Of a DNA stretch of 64,000 nucleotides, positions 14,127-26,891 are shown one piece after another. Within the stretch, counting starts at the first letter, position 1; each line of letters begins with the position of its first letter. The DNA is from Carex sylvatica. Taxonomy: Eukaryota; Streptophyta; Magnoliopsida; Poales; Cyperaceae. Under the pieces are notes generated by a model. That model had not been told where the DNA came from. It did not search any database and saw only the letters and a program-made list of their open reading frames with translations. Both the position numbers and the translations under genes were made by a program. The DNA lies in NCBI GenBank assembly GCA_964058845.1, contig CAXKVR010000055.1, forward strand, positions 1 to 64,000, read 5' to 3'.

Positions 14127-17100
14127 TAGGGATGGCAAAAAAGCCCGATTGGCCCGGAGGCCCGTTAATATCCGCCCGGCCCGCCCTTTACCTGGTCGGC
14201 CCGGCACTGTGATGGGCCAGGTAAGGCCGGGCCTAAAGACAGATCAGGCTAGGCCTGGGCTTAAGTCGAAGTCCACGGGCAGCCCGTTGGGCTTCTATTT
14301 TAAAACAACGATATTGAATTTTAGTGTTTTTACTTCCAGCCACTAAGCCATTCCTCTCTGAGTATCTCTCGCTATCTGTCCCTCTCCTCTCCGTCTCTTT
14401 GCCCCTCTCTCTCTGTCGCTCTCGCTGGAGTCACTCCGCCACCACATCGTCGCCGCGGTGCCTTCGCCACCATGGATTTTATCCGCCTCCACTCCATCTC
14501 TATCTCTGTCACTCTCTCCGTCTCTTTCACTTCATTCTCCGGTTCTCCCTCCCTTTCCGCCACCAGTCCTCCTCCAGGACCGCCACGGTGCCACTAGTCC
14601 TCCACCACGACTCCACTAGTCACGCCCTCAAAACCAATCTCGTCGTTCTTCTATCAGGTTAGTTTGTTCCTCTCTCTCTGCCACTTTGATTTTGCTGTTG
14701 AACCCCTAAAATTACAATTATATTTTAGTTTTTTTATGAGGATTGGTCAATATAGGCAATGCATGAATTTTTGTTGCATGAGATTTATAATTGGATTGGT
14801 ATCACTGATTTGCTGCTGATCGGATTGCATTTGCTCCATTCTTTTCAGAGAGGTCAAGGACATGAGATGTGTGTTATAATCGGATTTTCCAATTAATTAA
14901 ATGTTTGTTTATATATGATGTATACATTAAGCAGGCAGCAGAGTTATTGTCAACTTCAAGTACCGAAACATGCTCATTCTTTTGGGGTGAAATGAAGGAG
15001 TCTAGTGAGAATGCCATGAGAAAATTTAGTCAATTGGTATGGGAAGCCTTCTTGCGGTACATTAGAAAAGGTACACATGAAAATTGCATTTTTCTTTTTT
15101 AAATTTGATAGTTAATTTCACTGAGCATCACATCTCACTCTGTTGCTTGCTTTATTTGTTTTAATTATTTGCTCAGATGTGTGCTTAAGTGCTGATCTGA
15201 AAACAGACATACAATCAGGGTTAATAGCTCCCAAGTTGCAATGCCTTGTCCAATGCCTTGCAGAATACAGGTTTGTGGAAACTTGATTTTGATATTAGAT
15301 GTGTGTTATTATTGGATTTTCCAATTAATTAAATATTTGTTTTTCTTTTCAGAGAGGTCAAGCTGTCAAGGACCTTACTTGTTTTCCTTTTCCATGTGTG
15401 TTATTACTGGAAGTTCTTTCATATTTTTTCTTTTCCATTTGTTTATAGAATGGAGTACTTGTTTTCATAAGATGTGGTATTTAAAATAATTGATTTCAGC
15501 CAGGAAGTGGCTAAATTGTATTGTTTGTTATATAAACTTGTAACAAAGATGTTGGTTTTGTCTTGTATTAGGTCTGATTTTAATTTTCTGCTACAGTGCT
15601 ATAATAGCTTACTAGCAATTGTCAATATTTTATTTTGGCAAATATTTCAAATCTGATTTTTGCAAAATTTTGTCATCTAATTTTCTGATTTATGCAAAAT
15701 TGACAAATTTTATGTTATATTGTATACTTAGGCTGATTTATAAGGTATAATATCGTATAGTCTCATTTTGTAGTATTTTAAATAAATATGCTCATATTTT
15801 CATTTAATTATTAGTTGTCTTTTTTTTTTTTTTCAGATTTGGGAGAGGGTAATCCATTTAAGACATATTGTGAAGATGGAGATGGAGATGGAGATGAAGA
15901 TGTTGAGGTAACTCTTTTTCTTTTTTATTAATTGGATTTGGATGTTATTGGAAAATTGAATGCTCTCTAGATATTTGATGAAATGAAATCAAAATCATTA
16001 CTGTAATTCTCCACCAAAGGCAAAGTTAGGTTTTCATGTATGTATTAACATCGTCTAAGTAGATGGTTTCACTTGATTTGATTCAAAAACTTACATTTCA
16101 TGCAAACAGTAACATACCTGTGTAATTTAAAAAAAAAAAAAAAAACAGTAACACACCTGTGTAATTTTTTTTTTAAAAAAAAACCCTCAAGTGTGCAGCC
16201 AAATATATTCCAGTATATTCTATTATCCAATCTGAATTGGAATTGAACTTGAGGCATTCAGTATGCTTCAGTTCAAATTTTGTACATGTCAAAATTGGTT
16301 TGCTTTTGCATAGATTATAAATAATCTACGTGTAAACTATTAAGGATGTTTTTGCATAGATTATAGATAATAGCTTATACAAAATAGAAGTTAATTTGTA
16401 TTAAACAACATAATTGAATGAATTATGCAAACCAAAGCAATAAAAGAAGAAGAGTAGTGGGTTCAGTGCTTTGTTATTACTAATGATGTTGCGGTAACTC
16501 TTTTCTTTTATGAACTACTAAAACTGCACAATTATAATCTGTAAAACTGTAAAGTAATTAGCATTTTGTATGGTACTGCTTGATGCATTTTGTAATTAGC
16601 AAGCTGGAGCAAGAGAAGTATTAGGTGAAGAGTGATTGTTATTTGTGCAACTGTGTTAAATTTTTATTTTTAGCTTAGTCTTAAATTAAATTTTGCTGAA
16701 TCATGGAAAATTATGTTGTTTGTTATGTTAAATTACATCTCTTTGTTGTTTTGTTGTTTTGTTGTTTTGCTATTAAATTAGACTTAATTGTTTTGTTGTA
16801 TAAATTGTTACTAGTTTGAGGCCCTCAACCTTTCTCTCTTTTTATTCTAGCTTGTTAGACACATTTCTTTGTTTTTTACATGTGGTAGATGAGATGAGAC
16901 TATAAACTTTTTATCTGCCGTGGTTGTTTTTGCCTTAGCCATCTCCGATTTTCCCACTGTAAAAATCATCTTTATTGTTCTACTTGTATTTGGATTTAAT
17001 GAACATTGCCAGCCTATAGTTTCTGAATAAAAGGTTGGAGAAATTCGGCCTCAAAAATAAATAGTTGTATTTGAATTTAATGCATAGTGCCACAGGGCCG

Positions 17101-17291
17101 GGCCGGGTAAGGTAGGCACAGGCAGGATCTCACGGGCAGGCCTGGGCTTGGAGAAAAGGCCCATGGGCAAGCTGGGCCTAAATTTTTAAGCCTGTCAGAT
17201 TGGGCCAGGCAGGCGGGCCATTGATTTTTAACGGGCAGGCCAGGCTTGGGCTTGGCAAAATACCCGTGGGCTCGGCCCATTGCCATCCCTA
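14127..17291. mobile_element. hAT-family transposon (non-autonomous), 3165 bp, inserted in satellite
   Basis: Ends are TAGGGATGGCAA at the left and its inverse TTGCCATCCCTA-type end at the right, followed on both sides by GGCCC/GGGCC-rich subterminal repeats. It is flanked by a perfect 8-bp duplication AATACAAC, the hAT hallmark. Inside are a CT-rich promoter-like stretch (14350-14560), AT-rich intron-like DNA and a few exon-like pieces, but no transposase frame of useful length. Satellite monomers resume in register on both sides, so insertion was into the existing array. Classification as hAT is firm; whether it carries captured host sequence is inference. Confidence 0.93.
14936..15070 (+). 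other. Exon-like segment inside the hAT element
   Basis: An open segment preceded by an AG (aagcag) and followed by GTACAC. It reads as a short hydrophilic peptide containing ELLSTSSTETCSFFWGEM and a basic end. A second exon-like block lies at 15837-15908, after a poly-T tract and TTTCAG and before GAG|GTAACT, and encodes an acidic GDGDGDED stretch. I do not recognise either product. They may be remnants of the element's own gene or captured host exons. Confidence 0.35.
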
Positions 17292-17970
17292 AATACAACA
17301 GTACATTTCAAGGTGTTTGGAGCACTCTATTAGTTTCTCCAGATAGCAAGATAATAGAGTATTTACGACCTTAATACAATACTGGAATTAAATGTATCTG
17401 GTGCACTCTACTAGTGTCTCTATATGACAAGATCATAGGGCATTTACAACCCTAATACAACACTCCAATTGAAGGTTTTTGGAGCACTCTAGTTGTGTCT
17501 CCAAATGGCAAGATAGTAGAACATTTACAACCCTAATACAACACTCCAATTGATGGTGTTTGGAGCACCTTAGTAGTGTCTCATATGGTAAGATAATAGG
17601 GTATTTACAACCCTAATACAACACTACAATTAAAGGTGTTTAAAGCTCTCTAGTTGTTTTTCTAGATGGCAAGATAATATGACATTTACAAGATTAGTAC
17701 AACACTGCAATTGATGATATCTGGTGCACTCTAGTAGTGTCTCTATATGGCAAGAGTATAGAGCATTTACAATCGTAATACAACACTTCAATTGAAGGTG
17801 TTTGGAGCACCCTAGTAGTGTCTCTCTATAATAAGATAATAGGGGATTTATAACCCAAATAAAATACTCCAATTGAACATGTTTGGAGCTCTCTAGTAGT
17901 GTCTCCAAATAGTAAGATAATTGAGCATTTACAATCCTAATACAACACTGCAATTGAAGGTGTTTGGATC
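17292..17970. repeat. Satellite array continued right of hAT element
   Basis: The same ~80 bp monomers resume at the right-hand target duplication and run about eight monomers, ending within a monomer just after CAATTGAAGGTGTTTGG where gypsy-derived sequence begins. Confidence 0.92.
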
Positions 17971-18990
17971 TCTCTTGGTTTTTAGGATAGATAGGGATCT
18001 GGAAGAAGTTGGAATACTCATCAAGGTATAGGAGTGTCTAGCCTGGTGCTCCAATAGTTGATCAATAAATGTTAGTAGAAAATGATCTTTTCAGGTTGAC
18101 TTATTCAGTTTTCGATAATCTATGCACATACGTCACTCGATGACAATGCATGTTTAGAGCAGCTTTTTTGTCTCCTTTCACCACTGTGGTGCCTCCTTTC
18201 TTGGGGACAACTTGAACCGAACTGACATAGTTACTATCGCAGATGGGATAGATGATGTCAGTGTTCAGGAGTTTGAGTACCTCTTTCTTTACGACTTTCT
18301 TAAGGTTAGGATTTAACCTTTTTTATGGTTCTCTAGTTAGTTTTTGGATGTCTTCTAACAATATCCTATACATGCATAGTGACGGACTAAGTTCTCTTAT
18401 ATCGTCGATAGAATATCCGATCGCCTTTCTATGATTTTGGAGTGCGATGATCAATCTGGTGGCTTGGTCATCGTTTAGTTGCGAGCCAATTATGATAGGG
18501 TAGGTTTTGTTTTCCCTTAAGTATGTGTATCTCAAGTTGTTAGGGAGAGGTTTTAAGGCTGGATGCACAACATGGGCCTTTCACTCCTTATGTTCAGATT
18601 CTTCATCTGCGTGCGATTTGGGTTCCCCATCCGTATGCGATTGAGGAATCGAATCTTGTGAAATCGCATGTTATTTTAGGTCAGTCGTGTGCTGTTCAGG
18701 CTCTGGGTCCTCGGGTTCCTTATCAAGATTTCTTGAGGAGAATTTCGAAAGTTCAATTCCTTAAACTCAGCTTGGGCTTATAGGGTTCTCTGCAGGTTTG
18801 TTGACGTTGAACGTGACCTTTTCTTCTCCTACCACCATCGATATCTCTCATTTTCTACATCAATTCTTGCATTACAAGTAGCGAGAAAATGGCGTCCTAA
18901 GATGATTGGGATTTTTCTATCTTCATCAATATCGATAACGATAAAGTCAACTATTATCCAAAAACCCCTACCTTGACGGGAATAAAACAG
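17971..18990 (-). pseudogene. Ty3/gypsy pol fragment (protease end to RT start), decayed
   Basis: On the minus strand the order is aspartic protease end, linker, reverse transcriptase start. The protease part (~18970-18780) shows DFIVIDIDEDRKIPIILGR and FLATCNARIDVE. It then shifts frame to GEEKVTFNV. The linker and pre-RT part (18568-18323) shows LPNNLRYTYL, KTYPIIIGS, AIGYSIDDI and CMYRILLED, ending at a stop inside what should continue to LNPNLKK. The RT start (18320-18170) has EVLKLLNTDIIYPICDS and VQVVPKKGG. Frameshifts and stops make it non-functional. The motifs match plant gypsy elements of the Athila/Tat type. There are no LTRs, and both ends abut satellite. Confidence 0.85.
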
Positions 18991-20455
18991 TTCAATTGAT
19001 GGTGTTTGGTGCACTTTAGTAGTGTCTCCATATGTCAAAACAATAGGGCATTTACAACCCTAATACAACACTACAATTGAAGGTGTTTGGAGCACTCTGG
19101 TAGTGTCTCCAGATGGCAAGATAATAGGGCATTTACAATCGTAATATAACACTCCAATGAAAGGTGTTTGGAGAACTCTAGTAGTGTCTCTATATGGCAA
19201 GAAAATAGGGCATTTACAATCCTAATACGATACTCCAATTGCAGGTGTTTGGAGCACTTTAGTAGTGTCTCTATATGACAAGATAATATGGCATTTACAA
19301 CCCTAATATAACACTCCAATTGAAGGTGTTTAGAACACCCTAGTAGTGTCTTTCTATGGTAAGATAATATGACATTTACAACCCTAATAAAACACTCTAA
19401 TTGATGGTGTTTGGAGCACCATAGTAGTTTCTCTATATGGTAAGATAATAGGGTATTTATAATCCCAATACAACACTACAATTGAAGATGTTTGGAGCAC
19501 TCTAGTAGTTTCTCCAGATGACAAGATAATAGGGTATTTACAACCCTAATACAACACTACAATTGAAGGTGTTTGGAGTACTCTAGTAGTGTCTCTATAT
19601 GGCAAGATAATATAACATTTACAACCCTAATACAACACTCCAATTGAAGTAGTTTGGAGCACTCTAGTATTGTCTATATATGGCAGGATAATAGGGCATT
19701 TACAACCTAATGCAACACTCCAATTAAAGGTGTTTGAAAAAATCTAGTAATGTCTCTATATGACAAGAGAAGATGATAGTTGCAACCCTAATACAACACT
19801 CCAATTGATAGTCTTTGCAGCACTTTTATAGTGTCTTCATATGGTAACATAATAGGGTAGTGGTAACTCTAATAAAACACCTCTAATTGATGGTGTTTGG
19901 AGCAGTTTAGTAGTATCCCCAGATGGCAAGATAATAGGGCATTTACAACCCTAATACTACACTCCAATTGATGGTGTTTAGAGTACTCTAGTAGTGTCTC
20001 CAGATGGCAAGAGAATAGGTCATTTACTATCTAAATACAAAACTCCAATTGAAGGTGTTTGGAGCACTCTAATAGTGTCGCTATATGGTAAGAAAATAGG
20101 GTAGTTGCAACCTGAATACAATACTCCAATTGAAGGTGTTTGGTGCACTCTAGTAATGTCTCTATATGGCAAGAGAAGAGGGTAGTTGCAACCTGAATAT
20201 AACACTCCAATTAAAGGTCTTTACCGCACTCTAAGTAGTGTGTCCAGATGACAACATAAAAGGGTAGTTGTAACCCTAATAAAATACTCAAATTGAAGGT
20301 GTTTGGGGCACTCTAGTAGTGTCTCCTTATGACAAGATAATAGGGCATTTACAACCCTAAGACAATACTCCAATTGAAGGTGTTTGAAGCACTTTAGTAG
20401 TGTCTCTATATGGCAATATAATAGACATTTACAACCTAAACAACACTCCAATTCC
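18991..20455. repeat. Satellite array, distal block
   Basis: Monomers of the same ~80 bp family resume with CAATTGATGGTGTTTGG and run about 18 copies to ACAACACTCCAATTCC, where they stop for good. This is the right edge of the satellite in the window. Confidence 0.92.
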
Positions 20456-20870
20456 ACTCAAATATGTATATATCCATAGCTGTGTGACGATCCCGTTGAG
20501 ACTCTTCAACTCCAGCTTCTAGGCTCACCTTCTACACGAATTAGGTTGTGACTTTCCACCATTATTGAGCTCACATTTCACGAGTTGTATCATTTCTTTT
20601 TGGATAATATGAAAGGGCACCGACGAGGTTGCTCTACCCCGAAGACATAGGAATTTTACGCCGAACTCCGTTATCATGTTGCGTGACCACTTTCTCTAAC
20701 TCTACTCTATTTACTTTATTTGTACACGCTTGCTTGTTTATTATTTGACTTGTTAGTGTAGAGGGTTTAATTGAAAAACTTCTAAGAATCTTTAAGACTC
20801 CCTATTCACCTCCCTCTAGGTGCCATTAGAAACTACAGACTAGACTTTGGTGCATATCCTATATGCGCAT
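20456..20870 (+). mobile_element. Possible LTR/leader remnant of a retrotransposon
   Basis: The stretch includes CCCTATTCACCTCCCTCTAGG (near 20800), a phrase resembling the region just after the 5' LTR in many plant copia-type elements. It begins exactly where the satellite ends. No coding domain or matching second LTR is visible, so the assignment is tentative. Confidence 0.35.
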
Positions 20871-22880
20871 TGGGTATGACCCTCAATGGTTTTTTCCGGT
20901 ACCAGTTGGGATGAGAGGTTGTGTTTTACGGTCATCTGATTATATAACCAAACCTATAATATGAATTTAAGCGAAGTATATTTGTTGATCTTCCTTTGAA
21001 ATTTTTTATGCCGATACCCATTTGAATATTGTCTTGAGCATTTGCATTCATTAATATATAAATTGAACTGTTAATATAAACTTGTGAGAATTTAATTCTG
21101 AATATGGATTGATTGTATGTTCAATGGTCTGATTGTGACAAATTCACACTAAGAGATATTATTATTTGTCATCTCTACCTTTTCAGGATTTTCAGGTTTA
21201 TATTACATGGATGCAGAGCGGCATCTATGGATTGCATCTGATAGATTGACCACATAAAATGGAGGGTTTTGGGTTATTTGAATCTGACAGAATGCAAGAG
21301 GCATTTCTTAAACATTATCTGTTATATTCTATCTGAAAAATTTATAAACAATATTGGATTGTGGTTAAAAATTTAATGGTGTTATTGGTAGTGCATATAA
21401 AAGATTCACTATCTTCTATATATGACTTGATAAATATAGGCAGTAGGTTATTGTACCCCATATTTGAGGTGTGTGACATTATCCCTCAAGTAATTTCCAG
21501 GTTTTTGAGGGGTATACTTGAAATCCACCTTGGCCAAATTATGTCCAAGATAGTTAATAATTGCCCAAGTTGAATAAGTTTTTTTTTTAATATGCCGAAA
21601 ATAATTATTTTTTCTCAAACCAATCTCAAACTATTTTTTTTTTTTTTTGCACAAACCAAATCTATAAATTATAAATTTTCGTTTTGATCAAATATAACTC
21701 ATAAACTTAAATTAAAAGATGTATGCTAACAAAACTGAACATTGAACGCCACCTATATTAAAATTGATGAGCGTGGGTAAAAAAATTAATTAAAAATAAA
21801 AAAATCAATGGGCCAGAATGCAAAATTATTAAACTATATGGTCCAAACTCCAAAGTAATTACACCTTTCTTAATTCTTATTTGATAGAAGAGGAATTGCT
21901 AGTACCTTTGAGAACATTTCTAGCCAACTCCTTGAAAGGCTTAATATAAAATGAATGAGCAAGCAGAAAATGTTATGATAATATATGAATAAACAACATT
22001 TGAAAATTGAAAACAAATATGGGTTTGCAAATAAATTAGAAAGAAAATATATCTTTCAAGAAATGCAGGGATCTAAAGGAAGGAAAATTAATGATTGGAG
22101 GAATATATAAATTAGATGAATTCAGACAGCGAAAAGCCCTCATATAATGCGATTCCCTCCACTTCTATTCCTATCTCAACAAAATCTCTCAATATTTTGC
22201 AATGCAAGGAAGGCTTTATATGGGGATTGCATATTCCACCAACACCAAGTCACAATTATTGCCTTGGAGATACTGCATATCAATAGAAAAAGGCGATCGA
22301 AAATAATGAAAACAAGTCTTAAATATTAGAGTTATTTCTTGGTTTACTGTCACAGCGAGACCATTGGCACATGTCGGATTGTCCAAGGAATAAAGCCCAA
22401 AAAGTTTGTTTGACAGTGTAATCAGATTCTTTCCCAATTGCAAGTTGCAAGTGTAAAGACTGATCTTCTCTCTATCTAAGGTTAGTTACTGTTGCTTTGA
22501 AATCCAGGGGAAATAGACTTAAACTTCAATTCCATGCACTAGCAAAAATAATTAACGAACAAACCTCCAATTGATACGCTAGCCTATATTACTATCACTT
22601 TTATTGGGTCACCCAAAAATAATAAGTTGTATTACTTTCAATTCGTGTAGCTTTCAGTTAAATTTGACAAATGTTATGTAGATATTATTGTTGTTACTGT
22701 TAATTTTTCGTTCGATCATGTGATCATCGGACGAATATTTAGTTTTTACAGAGACGAGGTTAATTAATTAAGACTTAACAATAATTCTAGTATATTTAAA
22801 AATATTTAAATAAGGTGTGTATTAAATTTGAGTTAATTTAAAATATGATTTTGGTGACAAAGTTTTAAAAAACTCATCAT
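20871..22880. other. AT-rich intergenic DNA, no gene recognised
   Basis: Contains short open frames on both strands (for example 22216-22443 on minus) with no recognisable domain, plus poly-T runs at 21580 and 21640. I see no convincing exons, RNA gene or transposon ends. Confidence 0.5.
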
Positions 22881-22899
22881 TAAATATGATTTTGCTTAT

Positions 22900-23420
22900 A
22901 TGGTACTGCAAGGCAAGGTGCTGACCCGGGATGTGCTAAGGAGAAGGAGAATTTTGGTAGAGAGAGATTGTGTAGTATGCCGAAACTGCCCTTTTGAATC
23001 ACTGGTGCATTTGCTTTTTGTATGCCCTTATGCGGTGGAAGTGTGGTTCCATGTTGCATCTATACTTGGTAAGCAATTCATGAAACCGGCTCTCAATGTA
23101 CCAGAGATATGGGAGGCTTCCTGGAAGAATATAAATGCTATAATTTTCAGAGGTGAGAGGATACAACCATTACATGTTGCTAACAGGAGCATTCAAGACA
23201 TGAGGAATTGGATTAAACTGTGTTAATGTTTAGGAATTGGTGGAATGAATGAATAAAGTTGATTCTAAATAGATGTTGTAAATTGATAGGCTGAGTAAGT
23301 AGAGTACTGGCATAACTCTATTCTTGCGTATTTCATTCATAGATGTAATTATGTAATATGAATCTATCTTAATATAAATCCCATGGCAGCTTCTGTCATG
23401 TTTTCAAAAAAAAAAAAAAA
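22900..23420 (+). pseudogene. LINE 3' fragment: zinc-binding RT tail plus poly(A)
   Basis: An open stretch of 108 codons (22900-23226) encodes the zf-RVT domain found downstream of reverse transcriptase in plant LINEs: LRRRRILVERDCVVC, then ESLVHLLFVCPYAVEVW (Cys-x2-Cys, His and Cys ligands). It is followed by ~180 bp of 3' UTR and a poly(A) run at 23407-23420. No endonuclease or RT core precedes it, so it is a strongly 5'-truncated insertion. It is unrelated in position to the longer LINE at 29840-35868. Confidence 0.85.
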
Positions 23421-25410
23421 ATTGAATTATCTGATATTAGGCTAAAACATTTTTTTTATATATGCTCAAATTTGATACACTTAATTAGTATCTTAATAAT
23501 TAAGAACACACATCTATAAGTTTATTTTTCTAATTTGAATAACATTTTTCAAATATATGCCCCATAATTCTTTTCAAATGTGAACACATCTATATATCAA
23601 TAAATATTCTTTCATTTCAATTCAACACAAGCAGCTGACAAGGTATCAGTAGTCATTTCAAACGCATCCTTCTACTAATAGGAGAATTTTAACCCTTCTC
23701 ACCTTGCGTCCTTGAACCGATAATTATATTTCTGACTAACCTTTAAAATTTTAATTGGTTACAAAGTATTTTAAAACCTCCATCGCCCAAAAGTTTGAAT
23801 TATCTGATAAAAAAACTAACTAAAACATTTTAAAATAGACTAATTTGACAAACATTCTATCTAAATAATTATGAACACATATGTTATTTAATTTTTCTAA
23901 ATTTTCTAAAAAAAACAATTTCAAATACATGCACCATAACAGTTATATATTACCATAAAAATTAGATATGCTCTAGAATTATTAAAGTTGATGTCAGGGG
24001 CAGAACTATAATTTGACTATAGGGGTGGGGGCCTAAACATCATTTTAAGAAAATTAATTAAAAATATAATTTACATAACATATGATAATAAACTCTTTCA
24101 CTATTTTTTTTTATATTTCAAAAAAAGATACAATAGATAATTGACACCAATAAAATGACATGTCTATCAAAATCAAACTAAAAATATGAAATTCATATAT
24201 TTATTTATGTATATTTTGACCTATGATTTCCTAAAAAAATCAAATTAAGCAATAATCTATCTATTTCATATTTAGATAATCTTAAATAACTTTGTAAAGG
24301 TTGCTCTTGATCGATATTCATCCCATGGAATAGGTTCAAAAATCTAATTATCAAGACTTCAAATTACTAATGGAGTTTAAAAGTTTAAGTTGCTTTCCTT
24401 TACCTTCAAATAAGATTCTAATGTCTTTCTCTTAGACATAATATTATCTATCTTTAATTATAAATTATCATTTCAAAATATGAAAGTGAAATTAACTTTT
24501 ATCGCAAAGTTATAATAAATAATAATTTACAAAATTACAAATAAAAACAAACTTCAATTAAAAGTGAATTTCTTTGATTTTTAAAGTTAAAGAGGTAATC
24601 TGCACTGAAGATCGATGTAAATTTTTGTCATGTGAAGATGGTGAATTTTGCTAAAAAAAAAAAAACTGTATTGCGCTTGAGCACACTTTTTCCCCTTTGT
24701 TATCTGTTAATTTTGCATAACTCTTATTGTTTTTTAAAGATAGGTTAACTTGATGTCTTTTTTATGAATCAGAGAGATCCGCTGAAATTTGGAGATTTAT
24801 TTCTTAATTTCATTAGACACTTCCTTCTTCTTTTTCCTTGACATCTTTTCAGAAGAAAAAAAAATTAATGTAAATGGTGCGGAAACCGAAGAGTACACAT
24901 ATGAAAATGAAAAAGGCGAATAAAAATTTGCTTTTCAAATATTATCTTTTAAGTATTTATAAATTTATAATAATGTATAGCGGGGCTACTATATATGAAA
25001 AGTAAAATTCAATTGAACTTCTATACTTAATAAAAAAAAAAATTAAATGATAGAGATGACTTAGCATCCCCTAACTTGCACTATTTTCAGCCTCTTGAGG
25101 TGAAATTCTAAACGGCTTTAGAGGTGTACCGTTAATTAGTATATAAAATGATATTGCGCTCCGGAACTTTTTCTTAAAAAATAATATATTCTTTTTGTAG
25201 TTCATAAATAAAATATGAGCCCACAGTAGATATATGTTACCAGAAAAAGGAGAACAAAGTGAATGAAAAGGGTTATAAACTTTTTGTACAAGTTTTTATA
25301 TATTGGACAATTAGAATTGATTCTCAAGTTATTGATATTTAAACTTTACAAACTTTAGAAAAGAGACTTGCAAGTATTCATGGCTGATCCGTGCTAAAAA
25401 AATAAAAAGA
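23421..25410. other. AT-rich intergenic DNA with a diverged direct duplication
   Basis: No gene seen. Two similar ~125-160 bp tracts (23423-23580 and 23806-23965) share TTGAATTATCTGATA, AAAACATTTT, AACACATNT and a CCATAA block in the same order. Near 23996 the phrase GTCAGGGGCAGAACTATAAT resembles one end of plant cut-and-paste transposons (CAGGGGCGGA type), but I find no matching right end. Confidence 0.5.
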
Positions 25411-25784
25411 GTGAGGGATATTATAAATTGATCAGTGCTACATATCTCTATTTTAAAAGTTTAAATATTCGACCCGAACCGTTAACATAATCTTCATATG
25501 AAAATATACTTGCAGAGCAAATTTATATTTTTTAGAATTTTTTTATTATTGTTTTAGATAGGTAGAAAATTTCTGCTTTTGAATGGTTCATAATTTTTAA
25601 ATTAAGTAATTTTCTATCTATCTAAAAAGATAGCAAATAAATTCTATAAAATGTAAAATTTGATTTGCAAGAACAAACATATGAAGATCATGTTGGACAA
25701 TTTAGATCTATTATTTGAGTTTTAAAAGGGAGATACAAGAACATAGCACGGATCTCTATGTAATGCATATTACCATAGCCTCAC
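25411..25784. mobile_element. Foldback (long inverted repeat) MITE
   Basis: The two halves are imperfect inverted copies: left GTGAGGGATATTATAA, GATCAGTGCTA, TATCTCTATTTTAAAAG; right CTTTTAAAAGGGAGATA, TAGCACGGATC, ATGGTAATATGCATTA-type and CCTCAC. The centre is TTTTCTATCTATCTAAAAAGATAG. Non-coding. The same terminal sequence occurs in the element at 59086-60275. Confidence 0.75.
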
Positions 25785-25899
25785 TAAAAATAAAGAATAA
25801 TCATTTTAGTACCCACGTTTCTGTCCCCGCATCGTACCCGCAGGATATCTCATCGTGATTAACTGCCATAACTGTACGTGGTGGTCCCCACTAAATTTT

Positions 25900-26000
25900 A
25901 AATTTCAAATCTTCCTTTCTCTCTGTTTTTTCCTTTCTCAACTCTTCAAGCGATTTGGAGACAATTTCAATGGCGATTTCCAAACTGTAAGTGATTTGTT
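25900..26000 (+). other. Leader-like exon ending ATGGCGATTTCCAAACT|GTAAGTG
   Basis: A CT-rich stretch is followed by a short frame from ATG at 25970 that meets a strong plant donor GTAAGTG. It may be the first exon of the same unit as the acidic frame at 26892, separated by an ~890 bp AT-rich intron. This link is inference only. Confidence 0.3.
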
Positions 26001-26891
26001 ATGGATTTTGGGTCAATCTATCATCTCTTAGTGACGACGCTCTCTTCTCAATTATCTGTGGTGATTCAGTGATTCTGACGGGTGATCAGTGAGGTTAATA
26101 TTCATTTTTTTATTGATTTCAAATTTGTTTTTGGGCTGTCGAATTAATAATCATAGATCGTGTCATTTCTAGTTCATATACACAATCGATTTTCATTTTT
26201 GCTAAATTATATGAAATTGTGTGGTGTCTCTGTCATTTTGATTTTCGAACATGATATAATTGTCTATTTTGTGTTAATTTCATTGATTTATACAGAAATC
26301 CTTGATAGATCGTGTATTAATACCTGAGAACTAGTATATATACATTATTGAATGCATAAGTTTATTTCGTATGATTTTTGTATGTATGAGATAGAAATAG
26401 TTGATAGATCTATTATAAGTACTTGATTTGTTTAAAATAAGTAGGAAAATATATATGTTTTGTAATGTGTATTTCTCTATGTTTTATTTTTACAGCTATT
26501 AATACTTCCTCATATTTGTGTTAATACTTATCTTCATAGGTCTTAGATCAATTCAGCTATGTTGATCTTCTTTCAGGTAATATGTTCATCTTTTGTAAGT
26601 ATACATTTTTAGTTTTATAGATGTATACACTAGTTTTTGTCGTTATATGTAGTTGTATGTATGTGTTATAATATTTGTATATATTGGTAAAATACTTCAC
26701 TGATTTTGTATTAATACTTGACATAATATTTATGTACATTTTGACATTATAGGTATTAATACTTAGTTACATTTATGTCAATACTTGATTGGATGTATAT
26801 CTGCATTAGTTATAACAGATATTAATACTTTCCATCTGTAATATATAAAATGTGAAACTGATAAATAATTTTTATTTTATTGTTCAATATC

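Noticed and set aside
1..20455. CRISPR-like array
   Set aside because: Repeats are contiguous ~80 bp monomers with no unique spacers, in a plant genome.
23996..25100. A complete transposon beginning at GTCAGGGGCAGAACTATAAT
   Set aside because: No matching inverted right end or target duplication found.
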